A stretch of DNA of 64,000 nucleotides from Bradyrhizobium sp. NAS80.1 (GTDB lineage: Bacteria > Pseudomonadota > Alphaproteobacteria > Rhizobiales > Xanthobacteraceae): assembly GCF_001908205.1 (NCBI RefSeq), contig NZ_LGHL01000003.1:1-64000 (forward strand), read 5' to 3'. How positions within the stretch are numbered: the first letter of the stretch is position 1; each line of letters opens with the position of its first letter. Under the pieces are notes generated by a model, which saw nothing but the letters and a program-made list of their open reading frames with translations, made no database searches and was not told the origin of the DNA. The translations under genes and the position numbers were made by a program. Of this stretch, positions 54,077 to 62,853 are shown in pieces.

Positions 54077-54696
54077 GGGACCGTGACCTGTGTCTCGGCC
54101 GTGATCGGCTTCGTGAGATCGACGACGAGTGTGCCGCGCGCAATCAGTCGCCAGACTACGGCGAGACTGGCCTCGCGCGACGTCGGCAGTACATCGACAA
54201 CCTCGCCAACATTGGCCGAGCGGGCGCGGACATATGTAATCGCTTGCTCTGCAAGCACCGCGTCAACCGGCGTGCCCCGCAGCGGCAGCAAACGCTTCGC
54301 CGCTTCAAGGCGCGGACCGCGGATGCCGCGCTCGGTAGCGATCCTGAATCGCGCACCGTTGCTGCGCGCCCAAGCCCGAGCAGCTGCAAAGGCTGGCCGG
54401 AGCCTGCGCCATCCCGCGCGCAAGTCAGCCCGATATTTGATCTCGACGATATCGGTGCGGCCGTCGCTCCAAATGACGCGGAAGTCCGGCGTATATCGGC
54501 GCTGCCGACCTTCATGCTCAAAACGGATTGTCAGCGGCTGCGCCGTTCTGACGGCGCCCGCATCCATGAAGCTCGCGAGCGTCACGAAGTCCCGCTCCAG
54601 CGCGCTCTCATGCTCCGTCACACCGGTCGGCAACGACTGGAATCCGGTCACATGCGACCGGTGGCTCAGCGGAATGCGCCGCAAATCGCCCTCCAT
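54073..54696 (-). CDS. tnsA: TnsA-type endonuclease
   Basis: A 207-residue restriction-like nuclease. Active-site residues: Glu in HESALERDFVTL, Asp in RRYTPDFRV, and E-x-K in DIVEIKYRADLR. A helical C-terminal domain (VGEVVDVLPTSREASLAVVWRLIARGTLVVDL) resembles the TnsA C-terminal winged helix that contacts TnsC. It cuts the 5' ends, allowing full excision. It is the first gene of the operon, 117 bp inside the right terminus. Confidence 0.9.
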   Translation of the reverse strand: MEGDLRRIPLSHRSHVTGFQSLPTGVTEHESALERDFVTLASFMDAGAVRTAQPLTIRFEHEGRQRRYTPDFRVIWSDGRTDIVEIKYRADLRAGWRRLRPAFAAARAWARSNGARFRIATERGIRGPRLEAAKRLLPLRGTPVDAVLAEQAITYVRARSANVGEVVDVLPTSREASLAVVWRLIARGTLVVDLTKPITAETQVTVP

Positions 54697-54809
54697 CCGG
54701 AAAACGACTCAGTACGCAATCCTCGCACATTTTGGGATCAGTTCACAAACATGGAACGAACTCTATGCACGCCAGTCCTTGGTCGGACTCAGGTCCGCTC
54801 GCCCGCCGA

Positions 54810-54833
54810 TTCACGAAACCTCGCGCACCGACA
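54810..54833 (-). repeat. Right terminal inverted repeat, Tn7-like
   Basis: Reverse complement is identical to the left terminus for 20 bases, then TGAA instead of CGAA. Degenerate copies of the same motif (AGGATTGCG type) lie inward around 54715-54735 before the TnsA start. Confidence 0.85.
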
Positions 54834-54951
54834 GTATTGGAGGCGACCGGCAACAGCGGGCCGTCAAACCTGCTTGCCGGCAGAAGCCAAACAGGTACTT
54901 CCCCGCCCCCAAAGCTCATGGCTACCCGTTCCAGCCTCGGAGAGCGGCGGC
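54834..54951. other. Junction between Tn7-like element and DUF2840
   Basis: 118 bp with no assignable coding sequence. On related elements a parA gene normally lies here; no ParA Walker motifs are visible here or anywhere else in the window. Confidence 0.4.
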
Positions 54952-55416
54952 ATGAGCGATCTCACCGAAGTGGAAGTGTTGTGGCTCGAGAAGCGCATCG
55001 AAAACCGCGTTCGGTTCGGTCGTGTCGTCAAGGAACGGAAGCTTGATCGTCACCGGCGTGTCCTGTCATTCGCTCCTGGCAGCATCTTTGCCTTTGTCCG
55101 TTGGACCTCCAACGACTTTGGAACGACTATTTCGCGGATCGACATCGTGCGCGCGGTCGCACAGGGACAGCGCTGCTCGACCGTGCCGTATGTGACGCCC
55201 GGCGGTGAGATTTTGCTGCGGCTCTCCGGTTGGCCGAAGGTCGAACGAGTGTTGCAGATGATCGACGCCGTTGAGGCGCTCGGCATCGATCCCGCCGACG
55301 TTGCGCCTGATCATTGGCATCACGTTCATAATCGTCTGTCCGTCAACGAAAACCCGCGTCCGTATACGAAAGCGCGCCACCAGGCTTGGCTTAACCGTCA
55401 GAGAGTGATCCGGTGA
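54952..55416 (+). CDS. DUF2840 family protein
   Basis: A 154-residue backbone protein: MSDLTEVEVLWLEKRIENRVRFGR, FAPGSIFAFVRWTSNDFGT, and the ending RPYTKARHQAWLNRQRV. DUF2840 lies between parA and traF on many alphaproteobacterial ICEs and plasmids; function unknown. It overlaps traF by 4 bp (GTGA). Confidence 0.9.
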   Translation: MSDLTEVEVLWLEKRIENRVRFGRVVKERKLDRHRRVLSFAPGSIFAFVRWTSNDFGTTISRIDIVRAVAQGQRCSTVPYVTPGGEILLRLSGWPKVERVLQMIDAVEALGIDPADVAPDHWHHVHNRLSVNENPRPYTKARHQAWLNRQRVIR

Positions 55417-55925
55417 CGGGCCGCCTGAAGACGCTGGCCGCGACGTTTGGGGCCGTTGCTGCACTCGTCGCGACGATCGTCCTAGAGCCACTTCCGCTCT
55501 ACATCTGGAATGCATCCGCGAGCGTGCCGGTCGGTCTCTATCGCCTGCGGCCGGCGGAACACCTCCATGTCACTGAGTTGGTCGCCGTGCAGCCGCCGGA
55601 GCCGCTTGCGACCTTCCTCGACGTTAACGGCTATCTGCCGGTCGGCGTCCCGATGCTTAAGCGCGTGCTGGCGCTCCCCGGTCAGACGGTCTGCAGAAGC
55701 GGGATCACGATTTCGGTCGATACCATCGCGGTGGGCGAGGCGCGGGATCGCGACGGGCGCGGCCGGCCACTGCCGAGATGGCAGGGCTGCCGCGTCGTCG
55801 GCGACGGCGAGCTGTTTCTCATGAATTGGCAGTCGGACGACTCTCTTGATGGCCGGTACTTTGGATTTCTTCCGGCGTCGGCGGTGATCGGCCGCGCGCT
55901 TCCGATCTGGACGTGGGAGGAGTGA
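55413..55925 (+). CDS. traF: TraF-type S26 signal peptidase
   Basis: A 170-residue membrane-anchored protease: helix FGAVAALVATIVLEPLPLYIW, then catalytic Ser in NASASVPVGLYRLR and Lys in MLKRVLALPGQTV, then C-terminal NWQSDDSLDGRYFG. TraF processes pilin precursors in conjugation. The GTG start overlaps the DUF2840 stop; its own stop overlaps the next GTG. Confidence 0.9.
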   Translation: MTGRLKTLAATFGAVAALVATIVLEPLPLYIWNASASVPVGLYRLRPAEHLHVTELVAVQPPEPLATFLDVNGYLPVGVPMLKRVLALPGQTVCRSGITISVDTIAVGEARDRDGRGRPLPRWQGCRVVGDGELFLMNWQSDDSLDGRYFGFLPASAVIGRALPIWTWEE

Positions 55926-56824
55926 TCGTGCGTGTTCCACGTGTTCGCCCCGCCATTCCTCCGTTCGATCGATTGCGGGACCATTCCTCGGTCCCGACCA
56001 ATGTTTGCAACGCCGGCGCGCGCAGCGGCGGTCCAGGGCGGCCGAACGGCCGGCGCGAAGCAGCTTTACCCTGGACGGGCGCGAGCACGACGGCATGCTT
56101 GGCTCGGTCGGACGTGCGTGTTTGGGCCATTGCGTCGCTGCTGCTCATCTGGGCTGTGCCGCACGGTGCGGCTCTGGCCGAGAGTGGAGCGGCCGCGGTT
56201 CGAGCGGTCACTCAGGTGAGCAACCCGTTTGCAGCTTTCGTCGACGAAGCTTCAAAGCGCTTTGCAGTTCCGGGGAATTGGATCGGCTCAGTCATTAGCA
56301 TCGAAAGCGCTGGAGACGTGCGCGCCAGATCGCCCAAAGGTGCACTCGGCCTGATGCAGATCATGCCGGCGACCTGGACCGAATTGCGCCAACGCTATGA
56401 TCTAGGCAACGATCCGTACGATCCGCGCGATAACATTCTGGCCGGCACGGCATATCTGCGTGAACTGCTCGACCGTTATGGTTCGCCTGGCGTGTTTGCC
56501 GCGTACAATGCGGGGCCATCTCGCTACGAAGAGCATCTCGCGGGCGGCCCTTTGCCAGACGAGACGCGAGCCTATGTGACAAGGCTTGCAAATCTGCTTG
56601 GCATCGAATTGCCAGCGGCGTGGGCCGTGAGCCAGCGGTCGTCAGCAGCAGCGGCGATGCTGTTCGTCGAGCGAGCTGACCTGATCAATGCGGGCGATCG
56701 GAAGGCGACGTTCGTGTCTTCGAGCGGCGCAACGACCGCAATCTCGTCGCGTGATGTTTCGCAGATGGTACCCAAGTCTACTGGCGTGTTTGTCGCTCGA
56801 TCGGATGCGGGAGCATCGCGATGA
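55922..56824 (+). CDS. Lytic transglycosylase of the transfer region
   Basis: About 300 residues. A hydrophobic N-terminal segment (VWAIASLLLIWAVPHGAALA) is probably a signal or anchor, preceded by a long basic stretch. The SLT-type domain contains ISIESAGDVRARSPKGALGLMQIMPATW with the catalytic Glu, and AAYNAGPSRYEEHL. It opens peptidoglycan for the conjugation machinery. GTG 55922 overlaps the traF stop (GTGA). Confidence 0.88.
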   Translation: MIVRVPRVRPAIPPFDRLRDHSSVPTNVCNAGARSGGPGRPNGRREAALPWTGASTTACLARSDVRVWAIASLLLIWAVPHGAALAESGAAAVRAVTQVSNPFAAFVDEASKRFAVPGNWIGSVISIESAGDVRARSPKGALGLMQIMPATWTELRQRYDLGNDPYDPRDNILAGTAYLRELLDRYGSPGVFAAYNAGPSRYEEHLAGGPLPDETRAYVTRLANLLGIELPAAWAVSQRSSAAAAMLFVERADLINAGDRKATFVSSSGATTAISSRDVSQMVPKSTGVFVARSDAGASR

Positions 56825-57078
56825 CCGGGCGCGCAAAGTGGCAAGCAATGGCGTGCTTCAGCGAGCAGTTGGCGGAAGAGCGAGAGCAGTGGGCAGGCAC
56901 GACGGCAGGAGGGCGAGATAAAAGGGGCTCACCGGTCGAACCGCAAGTCATTGACATGGCTTGCGTTCCGGCGTGCCGGTCGGTCGGGGCGCGTGCCGCG
57001 CCTTGCATTTTGACGAATGCGATCAAAGGCGTTTTCGGCACCGTGTGCGCTTTGGATCGTAGGGAGGCCCTGCCGTGA
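56821..57078 (+). CDS. Hypothetical protein between transglycosylase and relaxase
   Basis: An 85-residue frame (MTGRAKWQAMACFSEQLAEERE...). It is linked to both neighbours by 4-bp overlaps, ATGA with the transglycosylase stop and GTGA with the relaxase start, which favours a real gene. I recognise no family. Confidence 0.4.
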   Translation: MTGRAKWQAMACFSEQLAEEREQWAGTTAGGRDKRGSPVEPQVIDMACVPACRSVGARAAPCILTNAIKGVFGTVCALDRREALP

Positions 57079-58838
57079 GCGCGGGCGACAGCGACCTGCG
57101 TATTCGGCCTGGGCGCATCCGCAGCACCCGCGCGCCGAAGCCGAAGAGCTTTATCAACCAGGTGCTGCGTGCCGCGAAGAAAGCCGGACACACCTCGAGT
57201 CAGGCCACGGCCCGCAGGCGTTCTGCTGCCCACGGTCGCTCGACGTTCGGCCGCGGCCGGCTCGCCTTTAGTCGCAGCCGGTTGTTCAGCCCGACGCGGC
57301 GCGTTGTGGTGAAGGCGCGTGTTGTCCGACACAAGGGACGTGCCTTCCGCTCAGCACCACTGACCGCCCATCTGTCATATCTGAAGCGCGATGGCGTGAC
57401 CCGGAGTGGTGAGCGGGCCGAGATGTTCGATGCCGGCACCGACTGCGCTGATAGCGCGGCTTTTGCAGAACCGTGCAAGGACGACCGCCATCATTTCCGG
57501 TTCATCGTCTCGCCCGAGGACGCAGGCGACATGACCGACCTCAAGGCCTTCACGCGCGACCTCGCCAAGCAGATGGAGGCTGATCTCGGCACGCGGCTCG
57601 ATTGGGTAGCCGTCGATCACTGGAATACGGACAACCCTCACGTCCATCTTCTCGTTCGGGGAGTAGATGAGGAAGGGGCCGATCTCGTGATCTCCCGCGA
57701 CTACATCAGCCGAGGCCTGCGCTCACGCGCCGAGGAACTGGTCGCGATCGAACTGGGTCCGAAGCCGGAACATGAAATCCGCAGTTCGCTGGAGAGAGAA
57801 GTCACGGCAGAGCGATGGACGCGGCTCGATCAGGAAATCCGGCTGGCCGCTGACGAAACCGGCTATATTGATGTTCGCCCCGAACACCCCGGCAGTTTCG
57901 ATCCCGAGATCCGGTGCCTGATGGTCGGTCGCCTTCAGCACCTCGAGAGGATGGGTCTTGCCGCATCGGCCGCAGCCGGAGAATGGATGGTCGGGCTCGA
58001 GGCGGAGCGTAGCTTGCGCGACCTCGGCATGCGCGGCGACATCATCAAGACCATGCACCGCGCCTTTGCCGAGCGTGGGGAAGCGCGCGGCGTTGCCGAC
58101 TACATCATCGAAGGTGGACACCCGACGTCCCAAATCATCGGACGGCTGGTCGATCGTGGATTGCATGACGAACTGACTGGTGAGGCCTACGCCCTGATCG
58201 ACGGGACAGACGGTCGCGCGCACCACATGCGCTTCCGAGGGGTCGAAGCCTTCGAACATGCACCACCGGTCGGCGGTATCGTCGAAGTCCGGCGCTTCCG
58301 TCAGACTGGCGATCCGCGCCCCACTTTGGTGCTCGCAACCCGTTCCGATCTCGATCTCGGTGGGCAGGTCACTGCAAAAGGGGCCACCTGGCTCGACCAC
58401 CGGCTGGTCGAGCGGGATCCGATGCCGCTCGCGATGGGAGGCTTCGGCCGCGAGGCCCGCGATGCCATGGAAGCCCGTGCTGAGCATCTTGTTCAGGAAG
58501 GTCTCGCGCGGCGACAGGGCCAACGCATCATCCTGCAGCGCGACCTCCTGGACACGCTGCGCCGACGCGAACTGGACGGGGTGGCGGCAAAAATCTCGGC
58601 CGACACCGGCCTGCCTCATGTGAAGGCCACCTCAGGGGAGCATGTGGCGGGCACGTACCGACAGCGGCTGACGCTCACCTCGGGGCGTTTCGCCATGATC
58701 GACAATGGGCTCGGCTTCCAGCTCGTACCCTGGTCGCGCGAGCTCGAAAAGAGGCTCGGCCAACACGTCACCGGCGTCGTAAAGGACGGTGGCGGCATCG
58801 AATGGGGCTTTGGTCGGAAGCGCGACCTCGGCCTCTAG
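57075..58838 (+). CDS. MOBP-type relaxase (DUF3363, VirD2/TraI-like)
   Basis: A 587-residue relaxase. Candidate catalytic Tyr102 in HLSYLKRDGVTR; metal site H-W-N-T-D-N-P-H-V-H at 182-191 (His182, His189, His191); the DUF3363 part follows (AERWTRLDQEIRLAADE, YIDVRPEHPGSFD). It nicks oriT and pilots the strand. The long basic N-terminus is typical for the family. oriT was not identified; the natural place to look is upstream of the operon or around the 56.8-57.1 kb junction. Confidence 0.92.
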   Translation: MSAGDSDLRIRPGRIRSTRAPKPKSFINQVLRAAKKAGHTSSQATARRRSAAHGRSTFGRGRLAFSRSRLFSPTRRVVVKARVVRHKGRAFRSAPLTAHLSYLKRDGVTRSGERAEMFDAGTDCADSAAFAEPCKDDRHHFRFIVSPEDAGDMTDLKAFTRDLAKQMEADLGTRLDWVAVDHWNTDNPHVHLLVRGVDEEGADLVISRDYISRGLRSRAEELVAIELGPKPEHEIRSSLEREVTAERWTRLDQEIRLAADETGYIDVRPEHPGSFDPEIRCLMVGRLQHLERMGLAASAAAGEWMVGLEAERSLRDLGMRGDIIKTMHRAFAERGEARGVADYIIEGGHPTSQIIGRLVDRGLHDELTGEAYALIDGTDGRAHHMRFRGVEAFEHAPPVGGIVEVRRFRQTGDPRPTLVLATRSDLDLGGQVTAKGATWLDHRLVERDPMPLAMGGFGREARDAMEARAEHLVQEGLARRQGQRIILQRDLLDTLRRRELDGVAAKISADTGLPHVKATSGEHVAGTYRQRLTLTSGRFAMIDNGLGFQLVPWSRELEKRLGQHVTGVVKDGGGIEWGFGRKRDLGL

Positions 58839-58873
58839 TTATCTCACCAATTCAGTACGGAAGGGCGTTGGCG

Positions 58874-60862
58874 ATGTCCGGAACTAAAATCCTCTGGGGA
58901 CAGGTGATCGTTGTCGGCCTGATCGTTTTGCTTGCCATCTGGGGAGCAACCGAGTGGACGGCCTGGCGGCTCGCCTGGCAACCGGAGCTCGGGCGGCCCT
59001 GGTTCGAACTGTCGGGCTTCAAGATCTACTATCCGCCAGTCTTCTTCTGGTGGTGGTTCGTCTATGACGCCTATGCGCCACGGGTCTTTGTCGAGGGTGC
59101 CTTCATCGCGGCGTCGGGGACCTTCGTTTCGATCGCGGTGGCGATCGGCATGTCGGTTTGGCGGGCGCGCGAGGCCAAGCATGTCGAAACCTATGGTTCG
59201 GCGCGCTGGGCTGATGCGGAAGAAGTTCGAGCGGCCGGACTTCTCGGTCCGGATGGTGTCGTGCTGGGCAGGCTCGATCGCGACTACCTCCGCCATGACG
59301 GACCGGAGCATGTGTTGTGTTTTGCACCCACCCGGTCGGGCAAGGGGGTCGGCCTCGTGGTCCCCTCGCTTCTCACTTGGCCGGGTTCGGCCATCGTGCA
59401 CGACATCAAGGGTGAGAACTGGCAACTGACCGCCGGCTTCCGCTCTCGTCATGGCCGCGTCCTGTTGTTCGACCCAACCAACCCACAGTCCTCAGCCTAC
59501 AATCCGCTGCTCGAGGTCAGGCGCGGGGAATGGGAGGTTCGCGACGTCCAGAACGTCGCCGACGTCCTGGTCGACCCCGAGGGCTCACTCGACAAGCGGA
59601 ACCATTGGGAGAAGACCAGTCATTCGCTCCTGGTCGGCGTCATCCTCCACGTCCTCTACGCCGAGGCGGACAAGACTTTGGCGGGCGTCGCCGCCTTTCT
59701 GTCCGACCCGAAGCAGCCGATCGAAGCCACCTTGAAGGCGATGATGACCACGCCGCATCTTGGCGAGCAGGGTGCTCATCCTGTGGTCGCCTCGACCGCG
59801 CGCGAGCTCCTCAACAAGTCCGAGAACGAACGTTCTGGCGTCCTGTCCACTGCGATGTCGTTCCTGGGGCTCTACCGCGATCCCGTCGTGGCCCGGGTAA
59901 CCTGCCGTTGCGACTGGCGGATCGCGGATCTGATCGCGGATAGCCGTCCGACGACGCTGTACCTCGTGGTGCCGCCCTCCGACATCTCCCGGACGAAACC
60001 ATTGATCCGACTCGTGCTGAACCAGATCGGCCGGCGCCTGACCGAGGATCTGCACGCCCGCGACCGCCGGCATCGAGTCCTGATGATGCTCGACGAGTTC
60101 CCGGCGTTGGGCCGGCTTGATTTCTTCGAGTCTGCGCTGGCCTTCATGGCGGGGTACGGCATCAAGAGCTTCTTGATCGCGCAATCGCTCAATCAGATCG
60201 AGAAGGCTTACGGACCCAACAACGCCATTCTCGACAACTGCCACGTCCGAGTCAGCTTCGCGACCAATGACGAGCGGACCGCCAAGCGGGTGTCCGACGC
60301 GCTGGGCACGGCAACGGAGATGCGGGCGATGAAGAACTATGCTGGGCACAGGTTGAACCCATGGCTGGGGCACCTCATGGTCTCACGGCAGGAGACTGCG
60401 AGACCCCTTTTGACTCCTGGCGAAGTCATGCAGCTTCCGCCGCAGGACGAGATCGTCATGGTGGCAGGGACGGCGCCGGTCCGGGCGAGGAAGGTCCGCT
60501 ACTACGAGGATCGGCGATTCGCTGAGCGGGTCTTGCCGCCGCCCGATCCGGCGGGGGCCGGCCGATCATCACGAACGGACGGATGGTCAACGCTCGGAAC
60601 GCCGAAGCCGACGGAAGGTCCAACTGACAAGGCCGCGGAGGCCGACGGAGATACGGCTAACAGCGGCCTCCGCCGCGAGCCCGAACTCCCCGATCACGTC
60701 GCAATCGTCAAAGAAACAACCGAGCCGACTCCGGCAGAGGAATTTGCCGCCGTTCTTGACGATGACGAGGATGCGGTCCGCCAGTCCCGGCCCACACGCC
60801 AACAAATGCGCGGTGTCGCCCGTCAAGTCGCCATGGACCCGAATGACGGCATGGAGCTCTGA
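58874..60862 (+). CDS. traG: TraG/VirD4-type coupling protein
   Basis: A 662-residue inner-membrane ATPase. Two or three N-terminal helices (WGQVIVVGLIVLLAIWGATEW; VFVEGAFIAASGTFVSIAVAIG). Walker A in LCFAPTRSGKGVGLVVPSLL, Walker B in MMLDEFPALGRL, and the C-terminal LLTPGEVMQLPPQDE motif. It delivers relaxase-DNA to a type IV secretion channel. It follows the relaxase by 35 bp. Confidence 0.93.
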   Translation: MSGTKILWGQVIVVGLIVLLAIWGATEWTAWRLAWQPELGRPWFELSGFKIYYPPVFFWWWFVYDAYAPRVFVEGAFIAASGTFVSIAVAIGMSVWRAREAKHVETYGSARWADAEEVRAAGLLGPDGVVLGRLDRDYLRHDGPEHVLCFAPTRSGKGVGLVVPSLLTWPGSAIVHDIKGENWQLTAGFRSRHGRVLLFDPTNPQSSAYNPLLEVRRGEWEVRDVQNVADVLVDPEGSLDKRNHWEKTSHSLLVGVILHVLYAEADKTLAGVAAFLSDPKQPIEATLKAMMTTPHLGEQGAHPVVASTARELLNKSENERSGVLSTAMSFLGLYRDPVVARVTCRCDWRIADLIADSRPTTLYLVVPPSDISRTKPLIRLVLNQIGRRLTEDLHARDRRHRVLMMLDEFPALGRLDFFESALAFMAGYGIKSFLIAQSLNQIEKAYGPNNAILDNCHVRVSFATNDERTAKRVSDALGTATEMRAMKNYAGHRLNPWLGHLMVSRQETARPLLTPGEVMQLPPQDEIVMVAGTAPVRARKVRYYEDRRFAERVLPPPDPAGAGRSSRTDGWSTLGTPKPTEGPTDKAAEADGDTANSGLRREPELPDHVAIVKETTEPTPAEEFAAVLDDDEDAVRQSRPTRQQMRGVARQVAMDPNDGMEL

Positions 60863-60868
60863 GGCAAT

Positions 60869-61294
60869 ATGCGCGACCGGATGAACGTCTACTTTCCGCC
60901 AGAGCTTCTGAAACAGATCTCGGAGCTCGCCGATCGCAAGAAGCTTTCCCGGTCTGCGATCGTGGAAGCGGCTGTCGCTTCGTTTCTGTCACCGGATGGA
61001 GCGGACAGACGGGAGGCGGCGTTTAACCGTCGCTTGGATCGGTTGTCGCGTCAAATGCAGAGGCTGGAGCGCGACGTTGGCTTGACAGCCGAGAGCTTGG
61101 CTCTCTTCATTCGTTTCTGGCTGACCATCACGCCACCGTTGTCGAACGACGCACAGGCCGCCGCGCAGATAAAGGGCAGGGAGCGCTTTGAAGGATTCGT
61201 CGAGGCGCTCGGGCGTCGTTTGCAAAAGGGACAAAGCTTTCTCCGCGAGATTCCGGAAGATATCCGCCGCCAGGAACCGGTCGACGAATCCTGA
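60869..61294 (+). CDS. CopG/ribbon-helix-helix conjugal transfer regulator
   Basis: A 141-residue protein: ribbon-helix-helix at the N-terminus (RMNVYFPPELLKQISELADRKKLSRSAIVEAAVASFL) and a helical, Arg-rich C-terminal half. Genes of this type follow traG and precede trbB on complete alphaproteobacterial elements. Here trbB and the rest are missing, so it marks the present right edge of the transfer backbone. Confidence 0.85.
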   Translation: MRDRMNVYFPPELLKQISELADRKKLSRSAIVEAAVASFLSPDGADRREAAFNRRLDRLSRQMQRLERDVGLTAESLALFIRFWLTITPPLSNDAQAAAQIKGRERFEGFVEALGRRLQKGQSFLREIPEDIRRQEPVDES

Positions 61295-61430
61295 CCGAGC
61301 CTTCCGGGACAAGCTAACGGCGCCGTCCCTTCTTTTTCTACGCCAGCCTACGACCGCAGCAATTTAGCCGAACTGACAAAAAGCTGGACGCGCTATCGGC
61401 TCGCACGAGCTGAGAGCAAAAGGGGCCAGC

Positions 61431-62750
61431 ATGAAAATCTTAATAGCATGGCGTCGAATCGCGTGCGTATTTCTCCCGTTTGCTGCTGGATACTATCTTT
61501 CGTACCTGTTTCGAACGATCAACGCTTTGATCGCCAGTCATCTCAGCTCGGATACCGGGCTTGGGACTGCCGACCTCGGGTTGCTTACGTCAGTCTATTT
61601 CCTTGTTTTCGCGGCGGCTCAGATCCCCGTCGGCATATTGTTGGACCGATTTGGTCCGCGTCGCGTCCAGAGTGTTCTGCTCTTGCTCGCAGCAGTGGGC
61701 GCCGGACTGTTCGCGGTATCGACCGACTTCCTGTCACTTTTGATCGCGCGTGCAATGATCGGGCTTGGCGTGGCGGCGGCGCTGACAGCAGGTCTGAAAT
61801 CAATCATCCTTTGGTTCCCCAGGGAGCGAGTTGCCTTGCTGAACGGCTACATGGTAATGCTGGGCTCGCTAGGAGCGGTGACCGCTACTGCTCCCGTCGA
61901 ACACCTGCTCGCGTGGATGGGCTGGCGGCAGCTCTTTGAGATCCTGGCAGCCGCTACTGGTGCGATAGCCATTCTCATCTATATCGTCGTGCCTGAACGA
62001 GGCGCTGTCCCATCAGCAGCGCGCGCCACCCTTGGCTCCGTTTTCGGCGATCGGCGCTTCTGGCGCATTGCCCCGTTGTCGGCGACTTGCGTTGGATCGG
62101 CCTGGTCCCTGCAGGGATTGTGGGCATCGCCGTGGCTGACAGACGTAGAGGGGCTTGATCGCGCAAGTCTCGTCAGACAGCTTTTCATAATGTCCATCGT
62201 ATTGAGCGGTGGTGCCTGGTTGTTCGGTACAACGGTCCATTGGATCAAACGAAGAGGGGGCGGGGCGGAGACGATTCTGGTGGTCGTCGCGGTGCTGTTT
62301 ATCGTAGCCGAATTGGCGTTGATCCTGCGCGTCCCCCTTCCATCCGTTCTGCCGTGGTCCGTCGTCGCAATGGTCGGAACGGCGACAGTGGTCAGCTTCG
62401 CGGTGATAGCGGATTACTTTCCGCCGGAGCTTGCCGGCCGTGCTAATGGCGCCTTGAACGTTCTGCACTTCGGTTGGGCATTTCTGGCCCAGTACACGAC
62501 GGGCCTGGTCTTGGAGCAGTGGCCCTCGGAGGACGGCCATAGGTCCGTCCAAGCCTATCAAGTCGCGTTCGGTCTCAACGTAGCACTGCAGATCGCGGCA
62601 TTCGTCTGGTTCGCGCTACCTTGGCGTCGATCCATTTGGCGGATCGGTTCATTTCCACTCATCGTGGCCGTATCCGACGCAGCCGAGCCAGTCTCATCGT
62701 ATGAGGAAGCGGTTGCAACCATCTCCGCGGATGATGGTGGCGAGTGGTGA
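61431..62750 (+). CDS. MFS transporter
   Basis: A 439-residue, about 12-helix transporter. Motif A-like loop GILLDRFGPRRVQ between helices 2 and 3; N-terminal FLPFAAGYYLSYLFRTINALI; a second-half equivalent at about 275. Nitrate/organic-anion-type MFS proteins look like this but the substrate cannot be assigned. It starts 136 bp after the CopG stop; whether it is cargo or resident is unclear. Confidence 0.88.
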   Translation: MKILIAWRRIACVFLPFAAGYYLSYLFRTINALIASHLSSDTGLGTADLGLLTSVYFLVFAAAQIPVGILLDRFGPRRVQSVLLLLAAVGAGLFAVSTDFLSLLIARAMIGLGVAAALTAGLKSIILWFPRERVALLNGYMVMLGSLGAVTATAPVEHLLAWMGWRQLFEILAAATGAIAILIYIVVPERGAVPSAARATLGSVFGDRRFWRIAPLSATCVGSAWSLQGLWASPWLTDVEGLDRASLVRQLFIMSIVLSGGAWLFGTTVHWIKRRGGGAETILVVVAVLFIVAELALILRVPLPSVLPWSVVAMVGTATVVSFAVIADYFPPELAGRANGALNVLHFGWAFLAQYTTGLVLEQWPSEDGHRSVQAYQVAFGLNVALQIAAFVWFALPWRRSIWRIGSFPLIVAVSDAAEPVSSYEEAVATISADDGGEW

Positions 62751-62853
62751 GTAACGCCCTGAGACGTTACCATAAGGACCGTCCCAGCGAACATTAGCTC
62801 AATCAGCGGGGAGAGTGTGCCCCGGTCGCTTCCGAGCACACTCTCTCCGATGT

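Larger units (their letters stand above)
49927..54833. mobile_element. Minimal Tn7-like transposon (TnsA-TniA-TniB-TniQ)
   Basis: A 4,907-bp element ending in perfect 20-bp terminal inverted repeats that begin TGTCGG. It holds only four genes, all on the minus strand, each overlapping or nearly touching the next: TnsA nuclease, TnsB/TniA DDE transposase, TniB/TnsC ATPase, TniQ/TnsD. A TnsA gene implies cut-and-paste rather than cointegrate formation. No cargo, resolvase or CRISPR genes are present. Flanks ACAAG (left) and GTATT (right) differ, so the 5-bp target duplication typical of the family is absent. It lies where parA would be expected. Confidence 0.9.

Noticed and set aside
49927-54833. 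CRISPR-associated transposon
   Set aside because: Tn7-like core is present but no Cas genes or repeat-spacer array in or near it.
54834-54951. Remnant of a parA gene
   Set aside because: None of the three frames shows a ParA-like motif; too short to assign.
52127-54955. 942-codon plus-strand frame opposite TniA/TnsA
   Set aside because: Shadow of the transposase genes, with no domains.
25547-61430. Attachment-site direct repeats at the ends of the integrated element
   Set aside because: Compared 25547-25607 with 61295-61430 by eye; only a 6-base TAGCCG match, which is not significant. No tRNA gene was seen at either end.
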